Origin: SCUB01 sp041918675
Lineage (GTDB): Bacteria; Pseudomonadota; Alphaproteobacteria; Rhizobiales; Xanthobacteraceae
NCBI GenBank assembly: GCA_041918675.1
Contig: JAYRVF010000007.1
Location: 1 to 64,000, forward strand
Reading direction: 5' to 3'
Length of the DNA stretch: 64,000 nucleotides
Shown: positions 9,876 to 17,581 of the stretch, piece by piece
Numbering within the stretch: position 1 is the first letter of the stretch
Layout of the letters: each line of letters begins with the position of its first letter
Notes under the pieces: generated by a model
Told to the model about the DNA's origin: nothing
Databases searched by the model: none
The model's input: the letters and a program-made list of their open reading frames with translations, nothing else
Made by a program: the position numbers and the translations under genes

Positions 9876-10297
9876 TTCAAGTCTCCCAGAATTAGAGCCT
9901 CCGCGAGGAGGCGCTCAGCGCGGTACGATAGGCCGGACATGGCCCCGACCGACGGAACTGTCAATAGATTCCGTAACAATGAGCGCTTGAAAACGGTACT
10001 GTTTGGTTGATGGGCCCCGCGTTAATCTGCGAGGAATGTCACTCTGGCAGAGCGAAATCCGATGAATCGAACGAAAGTTGGTTGTTGCTCCGACAGGAAG
10101 TCAGTCGGCGATCCACCGACGGGTTCACCGCCATGTGAATTCAGACGAAGATGAATTGAGCGCGACGCGAGAAACGCGCATGAATTGCGGCCAAGAGGCG
10201 CGTCGACATGTCGCTTCGGGGAAATCGCGCCGCGGTTCCAGTTGAGCGGCGCGCCGCCCGGGCGAGACAATGAACCGGCGCGAACGGGAGCAGGCCG
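9876..10297. other. Divergent gap between cytochrome c and glcD
   Basis: These 422 bases should hold promoters for both divergent genes. TTGACA is present for the cytochrome side at 9959-9964, and the region around 9960-10200 is AT-richer than the genes. No reading frame here looks coding and no clear operator was found. The glcD ribosome site GGGAG is near 10286-10290. Confidence 0.5.
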
Positions 10298-11791
10298 ATG
10301 TCCCTCATCATGCCCGAATTCGACAAGGCGGTGCTGGCGCGACGCGACGCGATCGTCGCCGATCTGCGCGCGATCGTGCCGGGCGAGGGCGTGATCTCGA
10401 GCCGGAGCGAAATGATCCCGTACGAGTCGGACGGCCTGACCGCCTACCGTCAGCCGCCGATGGTCGTGGTGCTGCCGGAGACAACCGAGCAGGTCTCGCG
10501 CGTGCTGCGCTATTGCCGCGACAACGGCGTCAAGGTGGTGCCGCGCGGGGCGGGCACGTCGCTTTCCGGCGGCGCGCTGCCGCTCGGCGACGGCGTGCTT
10601 CTGGGCATGAGCAAGTTCAAGCGCATCCGCGAGATCGACCTCGCCAACCGCCTCGCCGTGGTCGAGCCGGGCGTCACCAACCTCGCGATCAGCGAGGCGG
10701 TCGCGCCGGCGGGATTCTACTACGCGCCCGATCCCTCCTCGCAGATCGCCTGCACGATCGGCGGCAATGTCGCGGAGAATTCCGGCGGCGTGCATTGCCT
10801 CAAATACGGCATGACCGGCCACAACGTGCTCGCCTGCGAAGTGGTGCTGATGAGCGGGGAGGTGATCCGCATCGGCTCCACGACGGGGGAAGCGCCGGGA
10901 TACGATCTTCTCGGCGTCGTCACCGGCTCGGAAGGCCTGCTCGGCGTGATCACGGAAGTGACCGTGCGGCTGCTGCGTCGTCCGGCGACGGCGCGCGCGC
11001 TGATGGTCGGCTTCGCCGAAGTCGAGGCGGCGGGCGCGTGCGTGGCGCGGATCATCGGCCGCGGCATCATCCCCGGCGGCATGGAGATGATGGACAAGCC
11101 CGCGATCCACGCCGCCGAAGCCTTCGTCAATGCCGGCTATCCGCTCGACGTCGAGGCGCTGCTCATCATCGAGCTCGACGGCCCGCAAATCGAGGTCGAC
11201 GAATTGCTCGGCCGGGTCGAGACGATCGCGCGAGAATGCGGCGCCACCACGGTGCGGGTTTCCAATTCCGAGGAGGAGCGCCTCCTGTTCTGGGCGGGGC
11301 GCAAATCGGCTTTCCCCGCCGTCGGCCGGATTTCGCCGGACTATCTGTGCATGGACGGCACCATTCCCCGGCGCAAGCTGCCCGAGGCGCTCGCGCGCAT
11401 TCGCGAGCTCTCGCTCAAGCACCGGCTGCGCGTCGCCAACGTCTTTCACGCCGGTGACGGCAATCTGCATCCGCTCATCCTCTACGACGCCAACAGCCCG
11501 GGCGAGATGGAGCGCGCCGAGGCGTTCGGCGCCGACATTCTGCGCGTCTGCGTCGCGCTCGGCGGCGTGCTCACGGGCGAGCACGGCGTCGGCGTGGAAA
11601 AGCGCGATCTGATGGCGGAGGTCTTCAGCGAGATCGACCTGAAGCAGCAGCAGCGCGTAAAATGCGCGTTCGATTCGGAAGGCCTGCTCAATCCCGGCAA
11701 GGTGTTCCCGACGCTGCATCGCTGCGCCGAACTCGGACACATGCACGTCCATGGCGGCCGGCTCGCCTTTCCCGACATTCCCCGGTTCTGA
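10298..11791 (+). CDS. glcD: Glycolate oxidase subunit GlcD, FAD-linked
   Basis: The catalytic flavoprotein of glycolate dehydrogenase, oxidising glycolate (and D-lactate in some relatives) to glyoxylate and passing electrons to the respiratory chain via GlcE/GlcF. The 497-residue protein has a PCMH-type FAD domain (about 45-225; RGAGTSLSGGALP and GGNVAENSGGVHCLKYG are hallmarks) and a C-terminal FAD-oxidase domain ending with HAGDGNLHP and GEHGVG. It is the first gene of glcDEF, with glcE starting 5 bases after the stop. No malate synthase or GlcC regulator is nearby. Confidence 0.96.
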   Translation: MSLIMPEFDKAVLARRDAIVADLRAIVPGEGVISSRSEMIPYESDGLTAYRQPPMVVVLPETTEQVSRVLRYCRDNGVKVVPRGAGTSLSGGALPLGDGVLLGMSKFKRIREIDLANRLAVVEPGVTNLAISEAVAPAGFYYAPDPSSQIACTIGGNVAENSGGVHCLKYGMTGHNVLACEVVLMSGEVIRIGSTTGEAPGYDLLGVVTGSEGLLGVITEVTVRLLRRPATARALMVGFAEVEAAGACVARIIGRGIIPGGMEMMDKPAIHAAEAFVNAGYPLDVEALLIIELDGPQIEVDELLGRVETIARECGATTVRVSNSEEERLLFWAGRKSAFPAVGRISPDYLCMDGTIPRRKLPEALARIRELSLKHRLRVANVFHAGDGNLHPLILYDANSPGEMERAEAFGADILRVCVALGGVLTGEHGVGVEKRDLMAEVFSEIDLKQQQRVKCAFDSEGLLNPGKVFPTLHRCAELGHMHVHGGRLAFPDIPRF

Positions 11792-11796
11792 AGGCC

Positions 11797-13050
11797 ATGG
11801 TGACCGCCGTGACGACATTGACCGCTCGCGACGCCGCCGATGTCGAGGAAATCATCCGCGCCGCCGGCGCCGGCCGTCGCCCGCTCGAGATCATTGGGCG
11901 CGGCACCAAGCGCGCGCTCGGCCGCCCGGTCGCGAGCGAAGCGATGCTCGATCTCTCCGCGCTCGACAAGATCACGCTCTACGAGCCGGAGGAACTGGTG
12001 CTCACGGTCGAGGCCGGCGCTCCGATCGAGGCCGTCCTCGCCGCGCTCGCGGAAAGGAACCAGCAGCTCGCCTTCGAGCCGATGGATGTTTCCGGGCTGC
12101 TCGGCGCGACCGGCCGGGGAACGATCGCCGGCATGCTCGCGACCGCCTTCGCCGGGCCGCGGCGGGTGAAAGCGGGTGGGGCGCGCGATCATTTTCTCGG
12201 GGCGAGCGCGGTTTCGGGTTTCGGCGAGACGTTCAAGTCCGGCGGGCGGGTGGTCAAGAACGTCACCGGCTATGATCTCTGCAAGCTGCTCGCCGGGTCG
12301 TGGGGAACGCTCGCGGTCATGACCGAGGTCACGCTCAAGGTGTCGCCGGACGCGGAGACGGAGGTGACGCTGGTCCTCGATGGGGTGACGGGCGAGGCGG
12401 CGGGCAAGGCGATGACGGCGGCGCTCGGTTCGTCCTGCGACGTGTCCGGGGCGGCCCATATTCCGGCTTCGGCATTACGGGGGCCGCTCGCGCTGGGCGG
12501 GGGCGGCGCGCTTGACCCGGCGCGCGCGGCGACGCTGCTGCGGCTCGAAGGGATCGCCGTCTCGGTCGCCGAACGGGCGGAAATCCTGCGCGCCATGCTG
12601 TCCGGCTTCGGCAAGGTCGAGCGTCTCGACGCGGCCGATTCGATGGCGCTCTGGCGGCGGGTCCGCGATGTCGACGCGTTTTCGCTGGCCGGGCCTCTCG
12701 GCGCATGGTCGTTGTGGCGGATCGTTTGCCCACCGGCGCGGGGCTGCCGGCTCGGCGAGGACATTGCCAGGGCCTGCGGCGGCGACGCGCTCATCGATTG
12801 GGGCGGGGGGCTGATCTGGCTCGCCGTTCCGCCCTCCCCGGACGCGTTCGCGACATCCGTGCGCGGGGCTGTCGCGGCGGCCGGTGGCCACGCGATGCTC
12901 TTTCGCGCCGACGCCGCGATGCGCGCAGCGGTGCCGGCATTCGCGCCGCTCGACGCCGGCCTCGCCAAGCTCAACCGCGCGATCAAGGCGAATTTCGATC
13001 CCCTGGCGATCCTCAATCCGGGACGGATGGACGCGGGAGGCGCGTCATGA
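11797..13050 (+). CDS. glcE: Glycolate oxidase subunit GlcE, FAD-binding
   Basis: The second flavoprotein subunit of the glycolate oxidase complex, 417 residues. It has an N-terminal PCMH FAD domain (LEIIGRGTKRALGRP; LLGATGRGTIAGMLAT; GGRVVKNVTGYDLCKLLAGSWGTL in pieces) and ends in NPGRMD, as usual. The ATG at 11797 is used, because upstream sequence in this frame overlaps glcD. Its TGA overlaps the glcF ATG (ATGA), pointing to translational coupling. Confidence 0.95.
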   Translation: MVTAVTTLTARDAADVEEIIRAAGAGRRPLEIIGRGTKRALGRPVASEAMLDLSALDKITLYEPEELVLTVEAGAPIEAVLAALAERNQQLAFEPMDVSGLLGATGRGTIAGMLATAFAGPRRVKAGGARDHFLGASAVSGFGETFKSGGRVVKNVTGYDLCKLLAGSWGTLAVMTEVTLKVSPDAETEVTLVLDGVTGEAAGKAMTAALGSSCDVSGAAHIPASALRGPLALGGGGALDPARAATLLRLEGIAVSVAERAEILRAMLSGFGKVERLDAADSMALWRRVRDVDAFSLAGPLGAWSLWRIVCPPARGCRLGEDIARACGGDALIDWGGGLIWLAVPPSPDAFATSVRGAVAAAGGHAMLFRADAAMRAAVPAFAPLDAGLAKLNRAIKANFDPLAILNPGRMDAGGAS

Positions 13051-14384
13051 GAACCGCCTTCAGCGAACGCCAGCTTGCCGATCCCGGCGTCGCCGTCGCC
13101 GAGAGAATCCTGCGCGCCTGCGTCCATTGCGGCTTCTGCACCGCGACCTGCCCGACCTATGTGCTGCTCGGCGACGAACTCGACAGCCCGCGCGGCCGCA
13201 TCTACCTGATCAAGAACATGCTCGAAAGCGGCGAGCCGCCTACGGCGGACGTCGTCAAGCATGTCGACCGCTGCCTGACCTGTCTCGCCTGCATGACGAC
13301 CTGCCCCTCGGGGGTCGATTACATGCACCTCGTGGACCTCGCCCGGGTTCGGATCGAGGAGGTCTATCGCCGTCCGCCGGTCGAGCGGGTAATGCGCTGG
13401 GTCCTGACCAAGGTGTTGCCGCGCCCGGGGCTGTTCCGCCTGTCGCTGCGAATGGCGCGGCTCGGCCGGCCGCTGGCGAAGCTCCTGCCCAAGGGCGGGG
13501 AATCGGGGGCCGGACTATTCGACCGGATGCGGGCGATGCTGGCGCTCGCGCCCGCGCGGCTGCCGCCCGCCGGACCGGCCGCCGGGACGGTCTTTTCCGC
13601 CGAGGGCGAGCGCAAGGGACGCGTCGCCATCCTCCAGGGTTGCGCGCAACAGGTTCTGTCGCCGGCGATCAACGCCGCCGCGACTCGGCTGCTCAACCGT
13701 CACGGCATCGAGGTCGTGCTCGTCGCCGGCGAGCGATGCTGCGGCGCGCTCGCCCATCATATGGGGCGCGAGGACGAGGCGCTCGCCTCCGCGCGCGCGA
13801 ATGTCGATCTGTGGCTCGCGGAGGTCGACAAGGCGGGTCTCGACGCCGTTCTCGTCACCGCCTCGGGCTGCGGCACGACGCTCAAGGACTATGGCCATAT
13901 GCTGCGGCACGACGCCGCCTACGCCGCGCGCGGCGCGCGCGCCGCCGCGCTCGTGCGCGACATCACCGAATATGTTTGCGATCTCGATCTGGCGGTGAAG
14001 GAACGGGCCGAGCGCTTCGTCGTCGCCTATCACGCGGCGTGCTCGTTGCAGCACGGACAGAAAATCACCCGACAGCCGAAAGAATTGCTTTCCAAGTGCG
14101 GATTCGTGGTGAAAGATGTGCCCGAAGGTCATTTGTGTTGCGGCTCGGCGGGTACGTACAACATCCTTCAGCCGGCCATAGCGGGGAGGCTGCGCGCGCG
14201 TAAGCTGGCCAATATCGAATCGGTCACGCCTGATGTGATCGCCGCTGGCAACATCGGCTGCATCGTTCAGATCAGGGACGGCACGGAAATCCCGGTGCTT
14301 CACACGATCGAGCTGGCCGATTGGGCGACCGGAGGCCCTCCGCCAAATTCACGACTTGCGGCCGGAGGCAGTCACGCCGGTTGA
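13047..14384 (+). CDS. glcF: Glycolate oxidase iron-sulfur subunit GlcF
   Basis: The 445-residue electron-transfer subunit of glycolate oxidase. Two 4Fe-4S motifs are present: CVHCGFCTATCP at 25-36, and CLTCLACMTTCP about 50 residues later. They are followed by two CCG domains (ERCCGALAHH; HLCCGSAGTY), which probably bind a further cluster or link to the quinone pool. The overlap with glcE and shared strand make glcDEF one operon. No obvious terminator follows. Confidence 0.96.
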   Translation: MRTAFSERQLADPGVAVAERILRACVHCGFCTATCPTYVLLGDELDSPRGRIYLIKNMLESGEPPTADVVKHVDRCLTCLACMTTCPSGVDYMHLVDLARVRIEEVYRRPPVERVMRWVLTKVLPRPGLFRLSLRMARLGRPLAKLLPKGGESGAGLFDRMRAMLALAPARLPPAGPAAGTVFSAEGERKGRVAILQGCAQQVLSPAINAAATRLLNRHGIEVVLVAGERCCGALAHHMGREDEALASARANVDLWLAEVDKAGLDAVLVTASGCGTTLKDYGHMLRHDAAYAARGARAAALVRDITEYVCDLDLAVKERAERFVVAYHAACSLQHGQKITRQPKELLSKCGFVVKDVPEGHLCCGSAGTYNILQPAIAGRLRARKLANIESVTPDVIAAGNIGCIVQIRDGTEIPVLHTIELADWATGGPPPNSRLAAGGSHAG

Positions 14385-14972
14385 GGTGGAAGGGTCGGCG
14401 CGCGCGTTGAACCGGATTCGGTTCCGGGGTCGGTCGCCGGACGTGGCGCGGGATCTGGCGCGGGATCTGGCGCGGGATCGGGCGCGGGGACCAGACCATG
14501 AGCTGGTCCGGGAAGTGGTCTGTGAACCGGCTCGGTACGCGGCCCGCGAGTGCGTGGCCGCGTGATTTGGGAATGGGCGTTGAGTTGAGAGGAGTTCGGC
14601 CGTTTCGACGGATGGTTTCTCCAGGCTAAGCGGCGGTGCCCGCGTCTCGCGACGATGTTTCGAACCGCCTTGCACCGAAGTCGCCATCCGGATCGTCCGT
14701 GTCGGGATTACCCGGCGCGGGACGAACGATCCGCCGGGAAGCCGGCGTTTGAGGGGCCGCGCGTTGGGGATCGGTCGTCATTTTGGGGAGGCCGCGTCGG
14801 CCCGCCAGGGCTGCGCGCGGAGAACCAAATTCGCGAGCGGGTTCGGATTGAATGCATCCGTTCCCGCGCGACATGGACGAGTTCCAGGCGACGGTGATCC
14901 ATGAGTGCGTCGATCGCACGGCCGCGAAGGTCGAGACTGAAATCACCCGGCACACCGCAATAGGAGGTTTGC
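14385..14972. other. Non-coding gap before the H1-like gene
   Basis: These 588 bases hold a 12-bp tandem array at 14445-14492 and nothing that reads like a conserved protein in any frame. A 20-codon reading frame at 14901-14963 ends on the ribosome site of the next gene, but its peptide (Arg/Ser-rich) gives no reason to call it a gene. Promoter elements for the H1-like gene could not be fixed. Confidence 0.55.
14445..14492. repeat. 12-bp tandem repeat array 2
   Basis: Four units of GGCGCGGGATCT: two identical (14445-14468), then one ending in G and one ending in GGGACC. Same unit length as arrays 1 and 3 but unrelated unit sequence. Confidence 0.93.
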
Positions 14973-15401
14973 ATGGCCAAGGGAAAGAAGAAGGCGAAGA
15001 AGAGCGCGAAGGGTAAGAAAGGCAAGAAGGCGAAGAAACTCGTCCTGAAGAAGGCATCGAAGAAATCCGCCAAGAAGGGCGCGAAGAAAGCGGCCAAGAA
15101 GACGGCCAAGAAGGGCGTCAGGAAGGGCGCGAAAAAAGCGGCCAAGAAAGCAGCGAAGAAAACGGCGAAGAAAGCGGCCAAGAAGACCGTGAAGAAGGCC
15201 GCGCCGAGAAAGCCCGCCGCTCCCGCGCCGAGCGCGGCCTCTCCGCGTCCGGCTCCGGTGATGCCCGCCGCGCCTCCGCGCCCGGCTCCGGTGATGCCGG
15301 TGGCGCCCACTCTTTCCAGCCCGCCCGCGCCGCCGCGTCCGTCGCCGCCCTCGTTCGGGATGCCGCCGCTGGGCGGATCGGGCGACGGCGACAAGCATTG
15401 A
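14973..15401 (+). CDS. Histone H1-like Lys/Ala-rich DNA-binding protein
   Basis: A 142-residue basic protein. Residues 1-78 are almost only Lys and Ala with some Gly, Ser and Val, in repeats of the KKAAKKTAKK type, like the C-terminal tail of eukaryotic H1 and bacterial H1-like proteins. The remainder is Pro/Ala-rich with two copies of the PRPAPVMP motif. Inferred role: nucleoid compaction or non-specific nucleic acid binding. A very good ribosome site AGGAGG lies 6 bases before the ATG, and a strong hairpin terminator follows, so it is a single-gene unit. Low-complexity composition limits any finer assignment. Confidence 0.82.
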   Translation: MAKGKKKAKKSAKGKKGKKAKKLVLKKASKKSAKKGAKKAAKKTAKKGVRKGAKKAAKKAAKKTAKKAAKKTVKKAAPRKPAAPAPSAASPRPAPVMPAAPPRPAPVMPVAPTLSSPPAPPRPSPPSFGMPPLGGSGDGDKH

Positions 15402-15834
15402 CGGGGCTTCGCGCCGTCTCCGGCGTTTGACGGCAGACGCGAAGGCCATGACCCACGGAGCGTTGTCCGCGGGTCATGGCCTTTGTCGTTGATTCGCTGG
15501 CGGGCGCGGCGGACCGAAGCCCGCGCCGCGCGACCGGCCGCGCTACGCAGCCTCAGCCGGCCGGGCGAGACACCTTGGCCGGCAGCTGCATCGGCGCCTT
15601 TGCGGAGTTCAAGCAACAACCGTTGCCGGCCTGCAACACTCTTCCGCGATATTCTCCGTTTTGCACCCAAACGCCTAAAAAGGCGGCAATTGCTTGCGCT
15701 TTCGCCTTGAAGGAGAGGGCTTCGCGCGATGAATTCCCCGCTGGCGCAAGAACATGCGCGCCGAATCCGGCTTCCGCTTCACGCGATCGTCATGATCGGG
15801 GCATTCGGCGGCAACTTCGAAAATGGGGATCACG
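15402..15834. other. Gap between H1-like gene and porin
   Basis: Begins with the terminator of the H1-like gene. The part from about 15600 to 15720 is AT-richer and includes a small hairpin CGCCTAAAAAGGCG (about 15671-15684). The porin promoter is probably here, but no confident -35/-10 pair was picked. Nothing else recognised. Confidence 0.5.
15442..15484 (+). terminator. Hairpin terminator of H1-like gene
   Basis: AAGGCCATGACCC (15442-15454) pairs exactly with GGGTCATGGCCTT (15470-15482), with only a weak T-run after it. Placed 40 bases beyond the stop codon. Confidence 0.75.
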
Positions 15835-16791
15835 ATGAAGAAGATGGTTTTGCCGGTGATGGCAATGATCGCGATGGGCGCGGGCGCGGCCATGGCGGCC
15901 GACCTTCCGGCCAAGGTCTACACCAAGGCTCCGCCGCTGGTGGTTTCGCCCTGGGATGTTGCGTTCGGCGCGTCCATCACCAACGATTACCGCTTCCGCG
16001 GCGTCGCGCAGTCGAACCGCAATCCGTCGGTCTCGGCCTATTTCGAGCCGCGCTACAACATCAATCCGAACCTGCAGATCTACGCCGGTCTCGCCGGTTC
16101 GAGCATCGCGTTCCCGAACCGCGCCGCGGCCGAAATCGACGGCTATGTCGGCATTCGCCCGACCTTCGGCGCGCTCGCGCTCGATTTCGGCTTCTGGTAC
16201 TACGGCTATCCGGGCGGCCAGACCTTCAATGGCGCCGCGATCGCGAACTGCACCAACGGCAACGTCATTGCCGCCATCGGCGAATGCAACATCATGAAGG
16301 GCAACGTGTCCTTCTACGAATTCTACGCCAAGGCCACCTACACCTTCAACGACATGTTCTCCGTCGGCGGCAATCTCTACTACACGCCGTCGTTCCTGAA
16401 CTCCGGCGCGCCGGGCACCTACGCCTCGGCGACCGCCAAGGTCACCGCGCCCGGCACCATGCTTCCGAACGGCATCGGCGCCTATGTGTCGGGTGAATTC
16501 GGCCGCCAGTGGCTGGGCACCTCGGACGCGTTCTACTTCAACACCAACTTCGCCGACTACAACACCTGGAATGTCGGCGTGGGCTTCACCTGGAAGGCGT
16601 TCACCCTCGATCTGCGTTACTCCGACACCGATCTCAACAGGGCCAATTGCAACGCCTTCACCAGCGATCACACGGCGAGCTTCAGCGGCGACTTCTCGGC
16701 GATCAATCCGAGCGGCGTCGGATCGCGGTGGTGCGGCGCGGCCTTCATCGCCAAGCTGTCGGTCGACACCTCGGTCAACGCGCTCAAATAG
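15835..16791 (+). CDS. TorF-type putative outer-membrane porin
   Basis: A 318-residue beta-barrel protein. The signal peptide MKKMVLPVMAMIAMGAGAAMA is followed by ADLPAKVYTKAPP, a typical rhizobial porin N-terminus. The mature part has alternating strands with YRFRGVAQS and DFGFWYYGYPGG, the family marks of TIGR02001/TorF. Probably a general or specific outer-membrane channel. ATG 15835 is chosen over ATG 15823 because GGGGA lies at proper distance only for the former. Followed by a strong terminator. Confidence 0.88.
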   Translation: MKKMVLPVMAMIAMGAGAAMAADLPAKVYTKAPPLVVSPWDVAFGASITNDYRFRGVAQSNRNPSVSAYFEPRYNINPNLQIYAGLAGSSIAFPNRAAAEIDGYVGIRPTFGALALDFGFWYYGYPGGQTFNGAAIANCTNGNVIAAIGECNIMKGNVSFYEFYAKATYTFNDMFSVGGNLYYTPSFLNSGAPGTYASATAKVTAPGTMLPNGIGAYVSGEFGRQWLGTSDAFYFNTNFADYNTWNVGVGFTWKAFTLDLRYSDTDLNRANCNAFTSDHTASFSGDFSAINPSGVGSRWCGAAFIAKLSVDTSVNALK

Positions 16792-16844
16792 GACCGGTCG
16801 AACCGATCGGGCCTGCCTCGCCAGAGGCATGGAATTCAAGGCCG

Positions 16845-16879
16845 AGCGGCGGCCCTCCGGGGCCGCCGCTTTTTCTTTA
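16845..16879 (+). terminator. Rho-independent terminator of porin
   Basis: AGCGGCGGCC (16845-16854) pairs perfectly with GGCCGCCGCT (16861-16870), followed by TTTTCTTT. The clearest intrinsic terminator in the window. Confidence 0.92.
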
Positions 16880-16970
16880 TCCCATCCATGCGGCGGCTGA
16901 CTCGATCGCGCGGGCGCGAGGTCGGCGCGAATCCCGGCGGGACGGATGTGTCGCGCCGAAATGCCCCCCA

Positions 16971-17038
16971 AGATTCAAGGCCCCGAGCGGATCCCGGTCG
17001 CGAAACCGGTTTCCGCATTCGCGGGATTTGCGCTAGCA
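16971..17038 (-). repeat. Dispersed repeat A, copy 2
   Basis: Reading on the minus strand gives GCTAGCGCAAATCCCGCGAA..GCGGAAACCGGTTTCGCGACCGGGAT, then GCTC and CCTTGAATCTT, the same order of blocks as at 1444-1560. It lies between the porin terminator and the HPP gene. Confidence 0.8.
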
Positions 17039-17067
17039 CGCGCATGGGAACAACGCACGGATCAGGC

Positions 17068-17559
17068 ATGGACAATGATCGCAACCGCTTTTCCCGGCTG
17101 ACGCCGTTCCTTCTCATTGTCGCGGCCGGCGCGGGCGCGGCCGCCGCCATCGGCGTGATGGAATGGTTCTCGATGCAGGCGCGTTTTCCGCTGTGGGCCA
17201 TTCCCTTCGCGACATCGATCGTGCTGGTGATGGGCTCGCCGGAAGCCCAGCCCGCGCAGCCGCGCGCGCTGATCGGCGGACATCTGCTGTCGGCCCTGGT
17301 CGGGCTGATGGTGGTGAAGCTCGTCGGGCCGGGGCCGTGGGCGTCCGCGGTCGCGGTCGGTCTGGCGGTGATCGCCATGCAGGTGGCGGGCGTGTTTCAC
17401 CCGCCGGCGGGGATCAATCCGCTGCTCGTCGTGGCCAACGACCTGTCATGGGACTTCCTGCTTGTTCCGGTCGGCGCGGGGGCGATCCTGCTCACGGCCT
17501 TCGCCTGGGCCTGGCACAATTTCGTCCGCGGCCATCGCTGGCCGGAAAGGTGGACCTGA
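17068..17559 (+). CDS. HPP family membrane protein
   Basis: A 163-residue integral membrane protein with four or five helices and the family signature FHPPAGINPLL. Some members are nitrite transporters in plastids and cyanobacteria; the bacterial function here is unknown. ATG 17068 has a GGATCAGG ribosome site; ATG 17044 is possible but lies next to repeat DNA with no such site. Convergent with the ABC transporter gene, 22 bases apart. Confidence 0.85.
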   Translation: MDNDRNRFSRLTPFLLIVAAGAGAAAAIGVMEWFSMQARFPLWAIPFATSIVLVMGSPEAQPAQPRALIGGHLLSALVGLMVVKLVGPGPWASAVAVGLAVIAMQVAGVFHPPAGINPLLVVANDLSWDFLLVPVGAGAILLTAFAWAWHNFVRGHRWPERWT

Positions 17560-17581
17560 CCGCGCGCGCGAGAATGCCGTC

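Noticed and set aside
10022..11818. Long minus-strand frames over glcD and similar antisense frames at 5816-7474 (+) and 33669-35522 (-)
   Set aside because: Antisense shadows typical of very high third-position GC, overlapping genes with clear motifs.
14901..14963. 20-codon upstream reading frame ending on the ribosome site of the H1-like gene
   Set aside because: Position would suit a leader peptide, but there is no start signal, no recognisable attenuation structure and no residue bias; kept only as a note.
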